Shown here piece by piece: positions 53,882 through 61,027 of a DNA stretch of 64,000 nucleotides. The stretch covers positions 157,996 to 221,995 of the forward strand of contig NZ_JARZAI010000014.1 of the NCBI RefSeq assembly GCF_029893355.1, in the 5' to 3' direction. The notes under the pieces were generated by a model, which was given only the letters and a program-made list of their open reading frames with translations, did not search any database and was not told the DNA's origin. The stretch is from Kitasatospora sp. MAA4. GTDB taxonomy: Bacteria; Actinomycetota; Actinomycetes; Streptomycetales; Streptomycetaceae. The stretch's first letter is position 1; each line of letters starts with the position of its first letter. Made by a program: the position numbers and the translations under genes.

Positions 53882-55432
53882 TTGAGTACGCGTCAGGCTG
53901 AGGTGAAGTCGCTTCCCGCGCTGCTGGTTCGTTCCGGGCACGGGTCGGTCGCGGCATCCGCGGTACCGGGCATGCCGGTCCCCGCGGCGCCCGCAGGGGA
54001 GCCGCCGGGGCCGACCCAGGTCGCCGGTGTCCCGGTCCCGCCGCGCCCCACCGCGCCGCCGACCATCCCCGCGCCGCCGGTGCCGCAGGTGCCCGAGCCG
54101 GTACCCGCGCCCGTTCCGGCGTCCTTCCTTCCGGTGCCGGTCGCGGCAGATCACCCCGCAGCAGAGCGGCCCGCCATCGAGCCGCTCTTCAGCTGGGCCC
54201 CCGGGCTCAACTGGGCCGGGCCGGGCGACCAGTGGACCCAGGCCTGGGAGGGCCAGGAGCCCAGTGCGGCCCCCGCTCCCGGGCAGGCCGCCGCCGAGCC
54301 GCCCACCGCCCGCGACGTCGAGCTGATCCGCGCCAGCCTGGCCGCCGTCGAGCCGGTCGCCGACCGTGCCACCGCGCACTTCTACGCGCTGATCTTCGCC
54401 CGCCACCCCGAGGTCCGGGCACTCTTCCCGGCGGCCATGGACGTCCAGCGCGACCGGCTCTTCCGCGCCCTGCTGATGGCCGCGCGCAGCGCCGACGACC
54501 CCGCCGGACTGACCGAGTACCTGAGCCGACTGGGCCGGGGCCACCGCAAGTACGGGACGCTGGCGGGCCATTACGGCGTGGTCGGCGAGTGCCTGGTCGC
54601 CGCGCTGGAGAAGTACTGCGGCGGCCGCTGGGACGCCGAGATCGAGCGGGCCTGGCGCCGCGCGTACGGCCTGATCTCCACAATCATGATCGATGCGGCC
54701 GAGGGCGCCGCCCGGCACTCGCCGCCGTGGTGGCAGGCCGAGGTGGTCTCGCACCAGCAGCGCGGCCGGGACATCGCGGTGATCACGGTCCGCCCCGACC
54801 AGCCGTACCCGTACCGGGCCGGCCAGCACGCCACCCTGGAGACGCCCTGGTGGCCGCGGGTCTGGCGGCACTTCTCGTTCGCCACCGCGCCGCGCCCGGA
54901 CGGTCTGCTGACCTTCCACGTCAAGGCGGTGCCGGCCGGCTGGGTCAGCAACGCGCTGGTGCGCCGGGCCGCCCCCGGGGACGTGCTGCGGCTCGGCCCG
55001 GCGGGCGGCTCGATGGTGGCCGACCACGCGGACCCGGCGCACCTGCTCTGCCTGGGCGGCGGCACCGGCATCGCGCCGATCGGCGCGATGGTCGAGGAGG
55101 TCGCCGAGCACGGCCCGGCCGGCCGCCGGATGGAGGTCTTCTACGGTGCGCGGCAGGCGGGCGAGTTGTACGAGCTGGAGTCGCTGCTGCGCCTGGCGCA
55201 CCGCCACCCGTGGCTCTCGGTGCGGCCGGTGGTCTCCGAGGAGCGGGTGCGGCCGGGCGCGGCGCTGTCCGGACTGCTGACCGACGTGGTGGCCCAACTC
55301 GGGCCCTGGGACGGCCACCACGCGTTCCTGAGCGGCCCGGCGGCGATGGTGCGCCGCGGGGCGGGCATGCTGACCAGGTCCGGGGTGCGGCCCGAGCACA
55401 TCCGGCACGACCTGGTCGGCGACCTGGCGTAG
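53882..55432 (+). CDS. Globin fused to FAD/NAD(P) reductase domain, long Pro-rich N-terminus
   Basis: A 516-residue protein. The first ~140 residues are Pro/Ala/Val-rich and unordered. Residues 145-275 are a globin with a likely haem-ligand His in GRGHRKYG; 285-516 form a ferredoxin-reductase-like unit (YRAGQHATLE, WRHFSFATAP, LCLGGGTGIAPIGAM). Related flavohaemoproteins convert nitric oxide to nitrate. The start is uncertain: TTG 53882 is used, with GGAGG about 14 bases upstream, and a GTG at 53903 is possible. The Pro-rich extension is unusual for the family. Confidence 0.85.
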   Translation: MSTRQAEVKSLPALLVRSGHGSVAASAVPGMPVPAAPAGEPPGPTQVAGVPVPPRPTAPPTIPAPPVPQVPEPVPAPVPASFLPVPVAADHPAAERPAIEPLFSWAPGLNWAGPGDQWTQAWEGQEPSAAPAPGQAAAEPPTARDVELIRASLAAVEPVADRATAHFYALIFARHPEVRALFPAAMDVQRDRLFRALLMAARSADDPAGLTEYLSRLGRGHRKYGTLAGHYGVVGECLVAALEKYCGGRWDAEIERAWRRAYGLISTIMIDAAEGAARHSPPWWQAEVVSHQQRGRDIAVITVRPDQPYPYRAGQHATLETPWWPRVWRHFSFATAPRPDGLLTFHVKAVPAGWVSNALVRRAAPGDVLRLGPAGGSMVADHADPAHLLCLGGGTGIAPIGAMVEEVAEHGPAGRRMEVFYGARQAGELYELESLLRLAHRHPWLSVRPVVSEERVRPGAALSGLLTDVVAQLGPWDGHHAFLSGPAAMVRRGAGMLTRSGVRPEHIRHDLVGDLA

Positions 55433-55448
55433 GCCTGTCCGGCGGTGG

Positions 55449-56006
55449 TCAGCCCAGGTCGGCGGCGAGCATCGCGCGCACCCCTTCGATGTTGGCGGCC
55501 AGGAAGGCCCGCAGTGAGGGCGGCACCAGGTTGACCGCGGTGACCCCCTCGCGGGTGAACGGCAGCCGGACGATCTCGTACTCGCCCTGCGGGTCGTCCA
55601 CCTCGGGGCCGTGCCGCCGCGACGGGTCCATCCCGGCCAGTCGGCAGACGAAGAAGTGCTGCACCTTGACCCCGTGCGGGTGCAGCAGGCTGCCGTCCTC
55701 GTGGTGCGAGTGGGCGACGGTGTCGACGAAGGCGGGGACGACGTCGACCACCTTGCCGCCGAGTTCCTCGTCCACCTCGCGGTGCAGCGCGTCGGTGACG
55801 GTGCGGTCCTCGGGCTCGACACCACCGCCGGGCGTGATCCAGTACGGGTTGCTGCCGGGCCGGGTCCGTTTGATCACCACCAGCGAGGCGGTGCCGTGCG
55901 GGTCGTCCTCGGGAAGGTCGAGCAGGATCGCCCGGGCGGTGCGCTTGACGACCGGGCGGGGATGCGGAGTGCGGGACGGGCGGGCTTCGGAAAGGCCCAT
56001 GGTCAC
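55449..56006 (-). CDS. Nudix hydrolase
   Basis: A 185-residue enzyme with a Nudix box GGGVEPEDRTVTDALHREVDEELGG. The distance between the first acidic residue and REV is one residue longer than the standard pattern. GTG 56006 or ATG 56000 may be the start: each has a GGAGG or GAGG at a suitable distance within a duplicated AGGTGACC segment. It hydrolyses a nucleoside diphosphate-linked compound; the substrate is not evident. It is convergent with the globin gene. Confidence 0.88.
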   Translation of the reverse strand: MTMGLSEARPSRTPHPRPVVKRTARAILLDLPEDDPHGTASLVVIKRTRPGSNPYWITPGGGVEPEDRTVTDALHREVDEELGGKVVDVVPAFVDTVAHSHHEDGSLLHPHGVKVQHFFVCRLAGMDPSRRHGPEVDDPQGEYEIVRLPFTREGVTAVNLVPPSLRAFLAANIEGVRAMLAADLG

Positions 56007-56160
56007 CTCAGGTCACCTCCGGGAGGTCCGGGTGCCGCGGTGGCGGCCGGACCGGCACGTTGTGCGGGAGTTTGCCGCAGCCGCGCACTGCTGAAACTCG
56101 CACAGGTGGACGAAAGGGAGGGATGGGTTCCGGTTGGTACTCCCCGGCGGCCCGGGAATG

Positions 56161-56205
56161 CGGAAGGGGCGGGCAGCGGACCAGGTCCGCTGCCCGCCCC
56201 TTCCG
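56161..56205 (-). terminator. Terminator of the second sedolisin gene
   Basis: Exact 20-bp arms (56161-56180 and 56186-56205) with a 5-base loop lie 7 bases beyond the protease stop on the minus strand. Confidence 0.9.
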
Positions 56206-56211
56206 GTCGGA

Positions 56212-59200
56212 TCAGCTGTAGTAGCCGAACAGGTCGACGATCACGTGGGTGTTGCCCGCGGACACGTTGGTGAGGTTGACGATGCCGTCAGGACCCACCG
56301 GGACGGTGACCAGGTTGGGGATGGTCTCGCCCGCCGTCCAGTTCAGGTTGGACGAGTTCGGCCGGCTGCCGCCGGTCGGCCACGCCGTCAGGAAGCCCTC
56401 GGACGTCGGCTCGGTGACCGTGACGTTGAGGACCACCGCCTTCGCCTTGCCCACCGCGGTCGTGGTGTCCAGGTGCAGCTGGCGGGTCTCGCCGGACCCC
56501 AGCGCGGCCGCGTTCGTGCCCAGGCCGCTGCGGGTGTCCATCAGGCGGCGCGGGAACGAGGTGTGGAAGGCCGAGCCCGCCGGAGCCGCCGCCGAGAAGT
56601 ACCCGAAGACGTCCGCGACCACGTGCGTGGTGCCGAGGCTGCTGTTGTAGATCGTCACCTTGCCGTCCGGGCCGACCGGCACGATCACCTGGTTGGGGAT
56701 CGTCTCACCGGCCTTCCAGTTCAGGTTGGAGGTGCCGATAGGGGTGGTGCCGGAGGGGACGACCGTGAGGAAGCCCTCGCTGGTCGGCGCCGTCACCGTG
56801 ACGTTCAGGACCACGGCGGTGACGCCGGTGGCCGGGATGCCCGCCCGGCCGGCCACCTGGAGGGAGACCGCGGAGTCGGACGGGATCGGCGTGCTGGTCG
56901 GCGTGCCGATGGCACCGCGGGTGTCCAGCAGGCGGTTCGGGCCGGCGCTGGTGAAGCTCGGGCCGGTGGGGTTGCTGCTGGTGTAGTAGCCGAAGACGTC
57001 CGCGACCAGGTGGGTCGGGCCCCAGCCGCTGTTCAGCAGGACGACCTTGCCGTCGGCGCCGACCGGGACCGTCACCAGGTTCGGGATGACCTCGCCGGCC
57101 GTCCAGTTCAGGTTCGAGGTGCTCGGCACGATGCCGCCGGACGGGTAGACCGTCAGGTGCCCGTCGGTGGCGCTGTCGGTGGTGGTCACGTTCAGGACGA
57201 CCGCGGTGACGCCGGCGGACGGGATGCCCGCGCGGCCGGTGATCTGCAGCGGGACCGAGCTGAACGCGGGGACCTTGGTGGTACCCGGCGTGCCGACGGC
57301 GGCGCGGGTGTCGAGCAGCCGGGTCGGCGGCGTCGCGGCGAAGGTGCTGCCCGGCACGCAGAGGCTGCTCGCCAGGTTGCCGCCGTTGGGCGTGCCCAGG
57401 CCGGAGGCCATGTCGTAGCCGGGGCCGGCCTCGTAGAGCGGGGCAGGAGCGCTGGGAGAGTTCGACACCGCGCCGAAGTTGTTGTCGCCGACGGTGACGT
57501 CCCGCAGCGAGGAGCTGCCCGCGAGCTTGTAGAGCGTCGGGTTGAGCAGGCCGACCGGGCCGCTGGTGGTGCAGGCGGACGAGGCGTCGGCCTGCGCGGC
57601 GATGGCCGCCCACACCGGTGCGGCGGCGCTGGTGCCGCCCATCCGGAGCCAGTAGGTGCTGCTGGCGTCGGCGTTGACCGCGACCAGGTAGCCGGTGTAC
57701 GGGTCGGCCAGGGCCGACACGTCCGGGACCTGGCGGCAGGCCTGCCCGGCGCCCGCGTGGCACGGGGTGCCGCTGTAGCCCGGGCCGGTGAACCCGGCCT
57801 GGAAGCCGGTGGCGCTGTCCAGCGCCCAGGCCTGCGAGATGCCGCCGCCGCCCGCGCCGCCGTGGAACCAGACCGACTCGGCGACGGATGCGCCCTGGCC
57901 GGTCATCGAGGTGCCGCCGACGCCGGTGACGTACGGCTGGCTCGCCGGGTCGTCGGTGGAGAGCCGGCTGTCGAATGCGCCGGGGCGCGAGCAGTCCATC
58001 GAACCCGAGTCGCCGGAGGCCGCGACCACGGTCTGGCCCTGGGCCGCTGCCTGCTCGAAGACCTGGTTCTCGGCGCTGATCTGCGCGGGGGCGCCGTTGG
58101 TCGGGTCGAGCAGCGCCGTCTCGCAGACACCCCAGCTGGTCGAGATGACCTGGGCCTTGTTGTCGTTGACGATCTGGCGCAGCACGTCCACGGTCTGCGT
58201 GCTGCTGGCCATGTTGGCGTCCGGGCCTTGGTAGACCAGGATGCTGGCCTTCGGAGCGAGGCCGATCACGGTGTCGATGTCCAGTGCGGACTCACCGCCG
58301 ACGTTGCCGTCGTTGGTCGGCGCCGCGGTCGGGCCGCCGTCGACCTTGACCCGCGAGATCGGGGTGTTCGTCCCGTAGCAGTTCTGGAACGACGAGACAC
58401 CGGAGTCGCTGTAGTCCTCCAGCTCGTAGAGCGCCACGGTGACGCCCGCGCCGCCGTTCGGCACCGTCTGGCCGGTCATGTTGTAGGCCTGGGCGAGCGC
58501 GTCGTAGCTGTAGTAGTCGCGGTTGTTGGCCCGCTGGAAGTTGCTGGCCTCGTAGTTCACCAGGCTCGTGCAGATCTGCGGCGTCGTCCCGGTGGCGTGC
58601 GAGCCGAGGGTCGCGCTCGCCTTGGCGTTCGGCACGGCGGCGGCGTCGTGCGCGGTCGCCAGGTGGTTGTGCGTGCGGGCCAGGTTGTCGAGGCCGACCA
58701 CGGCGGTGACCGCGGTGGCGGCCTTGGCCGACAGGGTGGGCGCGGCGGTGTTGGCGTAGGCGGTGCTGCCGTCGGCCAGCTTGTAGCCCGCGAAGCCGGT
58801 GCCGAAGGACTTCTTGGCCTGGGCGACGGTGGTGTCCACCGGGATGGTCAGGCCGTCGCTGCCCAGCGCGCCGGGGTGCAGCCCGGCCGCGGTCAGCGCC
58901 TGGGTGACGCTGTCGACGGTCGCCTTGTCGGCGCCGAAGACCTGGGCGAACTGACCGGTCTTCAGGTACTGGTGGTACCGCGAGGAGGTCGGCGTGGAGA
59001 CGTCGTGCAGGAAGCTCTTCAGCGCGGCCGGGTCACGCGGCGACAGCGTGACGCTCAGCTGGAGCGCGGTGTCGTCGGCCGGCGCCGCGACCGGGGTCGC
59101 GCCGGCGGGCGCGGCGGGCGCGGAGCCCACTCGGACCGGAGCCGGCGTCGGCGAGTCTGCGAGTGCGGTGCCCGGCGTCAGCAGCGCGGCGACCACGGCG

Positions 59201-59283
59201 ACGCAGGCGCCGCCGGTGAGAAGGCGCTTTGTAGCGTTATGGGGTATTCGAGGACCGCTCAGCGGATCCAGAGGAGTGGCCAT
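56212..59283 (-). CDS. Secreted S53 (sedolisin) peptidase with three C-terminal repeats
   Basis: A 1023-residue secreted protease. Signal peptide about 1-43; activation domain about 70-200; catalytic domain about 240-635 with Glu331 and Asp335 (GESALD), Asp in ASGDSG and Ser552 in MGGTSAAAP. Three C-terminal repeats of about 120 residues follow (about 649-770, 775-895, 900-1023), each with LLDTR or LMDTR, VVLNVT, SNLNW, IPNxVxVPVG and DVFGYY/DLFGYY. The same repeat occurs in the protein at 61028. Its C-terminal layout differs from the other S53 in this window. The ATG 59283 has GGAGAG upstream. Confidence 0.93.
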   Translation of the reverse strand: MATPLDPLSGPRIPHNATKRLLTGGACVAVVAALLTPGTALADSPTPAPVRVGSAPAAPAGATPVAAPADDTALQLSVTLSPRDPAALKSFLHDVSTPTSSRYHQYLKTGQFAQVFGADKATVDSVTQALTAAGLHPGALGSDGLTIPVDTTVAQAKKSFGTGFAGYKLADGSTAYANTAAPTLSAKAATAVTAVVGLDNLARTHNHLATAHDAAAVPNAKASATLGSHATGTTPQICTSLVNYEASNFQRANNRDYYSYDALAQAYNMTGQTVPNGGAGVTVALYELEDYSDSGVSSFQNCYGTNTPISRVKVDGGPTAAPTNDGNVGGESALDIDTVIGLAPKASILVYQGPDANMASSTQTVDVLRQIVNDNKAQVISTSWGVCETALLDPTNGAPAQISAENQVFEQAAAQGQTVVAASGDSGSMDCSRPGAFDSRLSTDDPASQPYVTGVGGTSMTGQGASVAESVWFHGGAGGGGISQAWALDSATGFQAGFTGPGYSGTPCHAGAGQACRQVPDVSALADPYTGYLVAVNADASSTYWLRMGGTSAAAPVWAAIAAQADASSACTTSGPVGLLNPTLYKLAGSSSLRDVTVGDNNFGAVSNSPSAPAPLYEAGPGYDMASGLGTPNGGNLASSLCVPGSTFAATPPTRLLDTRAAVGTPGTTKVPAFSSVPLQITGRAGIPSAGVTAVVLNVTTTDSATDGHLTVYPSGGIVPSTSNLNWTAGEVIPNLVTVPVGADGKVVLLNSGWGPTHLVADVFGYYTSSNPTGPSFTSAGPNRLLDTRGAIGTPTSTPIPSDSAVSLQVAGRAGIPATGVTAVVLNVTVTAPTSEGFLTVVPSGTTPIGTSNLNWKAGETIPNQVIVPVGPDGKVTIYNSSLGTTHVVADVFGYFSAAAPAGSAFHTSFPRRLMDTRSGLGTNAAALGSGETRQLHLDTTTAVGKAKAVVLNVTVTEPTSEGFLTAWPTGGSRPNSSNLNWTAGETIPNLVTVPVGPDGIVNLTNVSAGNTHVIVDLFGYYS

Positions 59284-59414
59284 CCATGCTCTCCAGGTGC
59301 GTGCACAAAATAGCGGAGCTGCTGCGTGCGCTGCCCCGTGGCGGTGGATTCGCCCTGACGTGCCATAAGTCGCTCGTTTATATCATTTTCAGACGAGGTA
59401 GCAGCGAACAATAT

Positions 59415-59441
59415 GGCCCGGCGCCAGTAAGGCGCCGGGCC
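59415..59441 (-). terminator. Terminator of the holin-family gene
   Basis: GGCCCGGCGCC (59415-59425) and its exact complement (59431-59441) enclose AGTAA, 25 bases beyond the stop of the gene at 59467. Confidence 0.85.
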
Positions 59442-59466
59442 GGTCCTGCGAGCAGCGGGTGCGGGC

Positions 59467-59844
59467 TCAGTCCTCGTCACCCACCGCCATGTTGAGGCCC
59501 CAGGACACCAGGCTGATGATCAGCGAGCCGAGCAGGGCGGGCCAGAAGCCCGTGACGTGGAAGTCCAGGTGCAGCTTGTCGGAGGCGAACGAGGTCAGCC
59601 AGAGCATCAGGGCGTTGATGACGAAGGTGATCAGGCCCAGGGAGAGGATGAACAGCGGGAAGGAGAAGAACTTCACCACCGGCTTGATCAGCCAGTTCAC
59701 CACCCCGAAGACAACCGCGACCGCGAGCACGGTGAGGGTCTGGTGCTGCCAGTCACCGTTGGAGAGGGTGATTCCGCTGACGATCCAGGCGGCGACCCAG
59801 ATGGCCGCCGCGTTGATGAGGGTCTTGATTGCGAAGTGCTTCAT
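59467..59844 (-). CDS. Phage holin-family (YvlD/DUF360-like) membrane protein
   Basis: A 125-residue protein with four membrane helices (IKTLINAAAIWVAAWIVSGI, VLAVAVVFGVVNWLI, FPLFILSLGLITFVINALML, FWPALLGSLIISLVSWGLNM). The NWLIKPVVKFFSFPLFILSLGLITFVINALML core is characteristic of the family. Despite the name, these are chromosomal membrane proteins without proven lytic function. ATG 59844. Confidence 0.9.
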   Translation of the reverse strand: MKHFAIKTLINAAAIWVAAWIVSGITLSNGDWQHQTLTVLAVAVVFGVVNWLIKPVVKFFSFPLFILSLGLITFVINALMLWLTSFASDKLHLDFHVTGFWPALLGSLIISLVSWGLNMAVGDED

Positions 59845-59948
59845 GGCTCCGCATGGTCGCAGGCCCGGCCGGTTGGTGGAAGTCCCGGCGCGGGATGTTG
59901 GCCGCCAGGGTGTTGAATGCCGCTGTACCGAGACGAGGAGCAGGGGCG

Positions 59949-60266
59949 ATGAAGGTCTTCCGGCTGGACGAGCTGGACGCGGAGCGGGCCGCCAACGAGG
60001 GTGCGTACCTGCGCTTCCTGAAGGAACGCCACATGTCGGCGGGGCTGTACGCGCTCTCGCCCGGCGACACCGACACCCAGAGCGCGCACGAACAGGACGA
60101 GATCTACCAGGTGATCAGCGGCCGGGCCTACCTGACGGTCGGCGCCGAGACCACCACCGTCGGCCGGGGCACCGTGGCGTACGTGCCGGCCGGGGTGCCG
60201 CACCGCTTCCACCACATCACCGAGGAGCTGCGGGTGCTGGTGGTCTTCTCACCGCCTGAGACCTGA
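59949..60266 (+). CDS. Cupin-domain protein
   Basis: A 105-residue single-cupin protein. Cupin motif 1 is SAHEQDEIYQVISGRAYLTVG with acidic and His ligands; motif 2 is GVPHRFHHI. It probably binds a metal and a small ligand; the reaction is unknown. ATG 59949 follows GAGGAGCAGGGG. The TenA-like gene starts 36 bases later on the same strand, so the two may be co-transcribed. Confidence 0.86.
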   Translation: MKVFRLDELDAERAANEGAYLRFLKERHMSAGLYALSPGDTDTQSAHEQDEIYQVISGRAYLTVGAETTTVGRGTVAYVPAGVPHRFHHITEELRVLVVFSPPET

Positions 60267-60302
60267 GCCCTTCGACGTGAAGGGTTCGCCTAGGGTCTCG
60301 GT

Positions 60303-60971
60303 ATGACCCAGACGCTGACCGAGGAACTCTGGACGGCCATCGAGCCGGTCTACGCGAAGATCCTCGACCACCCCTTCCTGGCCGGCCTGACCGACGGCAC
60401 CCTGCCGCGCGCCGCCTTCCGGCACTTCGTCATCCAGGACTCGCACTACCTGCGCGACTACGCCCGGGCGCTGGCCGTCTGCGCCGCCAAGGCACCGGGC
60501 GAGCAGGAGGTACGGGCCTTCGCCGACGACGCGATCGGGGCGCTGGCCGCCGAACAGGGCATGCACGCCGAGTTCCTGGACGCCTTCGGGGACACCGCCG
60601 CGCAGGCCGCCGCCGAACCGGTGCTGCCCACCACCCGCGCCTACACCAGCTACCTGCTGGCCACCGTCTACGGCGGCTCCTTCGCCGAGGCGGTCGCCGC
60701 GGTGCTGCCCTGCTACTGGATCTACGCCCGGGTCGGCGAGCAGCTCCTCGCCCGCTCCTCCCCCGACCCGCTGTACGCCCGGTGGATCGCGGTCTACGGC
60801 GACGAGGCGTTCCAGTCCGTGGTGCGCCGGGTACTGGAGCTCACCGACCGCCTCGGCGAGGAGATCTCGCCGGCCGAACGCCGCCGGGTGGTCGAGCACT
60901 TCAGCACGACGTCCCGGTACGAGTGGATGTTCTGGGACGCGGCCTGGCGCGGCGAGGTCTGGCCGGTCTGA
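60303..60971 (+). CDS. TenA-family protein (thiaminase II)
   Basis: A 222-residue helical protein. The TenA active-site residues are visible: Asp in VIQDSHYLRDYAR, catalytic Cys in LPCYWIYARVG and the Glu in YEWMFWDAAW near the C-terminus. TenA-type proteins hydrolyse aminopyrimidine precursors for thiamine salvage. No thiamine biosynthesis genes or TPP riboswitch are nearby. It ends before a bidirectional hairpin. Confidence 0.92.
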   Translation: MTQTLTEELWTAIEPVYAKILDHPFLAGLTDGTLPRAAFRHFVIQDSHYLRDYARALAVCAAKAPGEQEVRAFADDAIGALAAEQGMHAEFLDAFGDTAAQAAAEPVLPTTRAYTSYLLATVYGGSFAEAVAAVLPCYWIYARVGEQLLARSSPDPLYARWIAVYGDEAFQSVVRRVLELTDRLGEEISPAERRRVVEHFSTTSRYEWMFWDAAWRGEVWPV

Positions 60972-60983
60972 GGCGGGTACGGG

Positions 60984-61017
60984 TGAGGGCCCGGCGGCTT
61001 CTGCTGCCGGGCCCTCA
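60984..61017. terminator. Bidirectional terminator
   Basis: TGAGGGCCCGGC (60984-60995) and its exact complement (61006-61017) with a 10-base loop separate the convergent tenA-like and beta-helix genes. Confidence 0.85.
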
Positions 61018-61027
61018 GGTGCGTGGG

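Noticed and set aside
56134..59313. 1059-residue plus-strand open frame
   Set aside because: Antisense shadow of the second sedolisin; Arg/Gly/Val low-complexity composition.
59467..59844. Phage lysis cassette indicated by the holin-family name
   Set aside because: The protein is of the chromosomal YvlD/DUF360 type and no endolysin is adjacent.
60267..60302. TPP riboswitch before the TenA-like gene
   Set aside because: Only 36 bases separate it from the cupin gene and no riboswitch core is visible.
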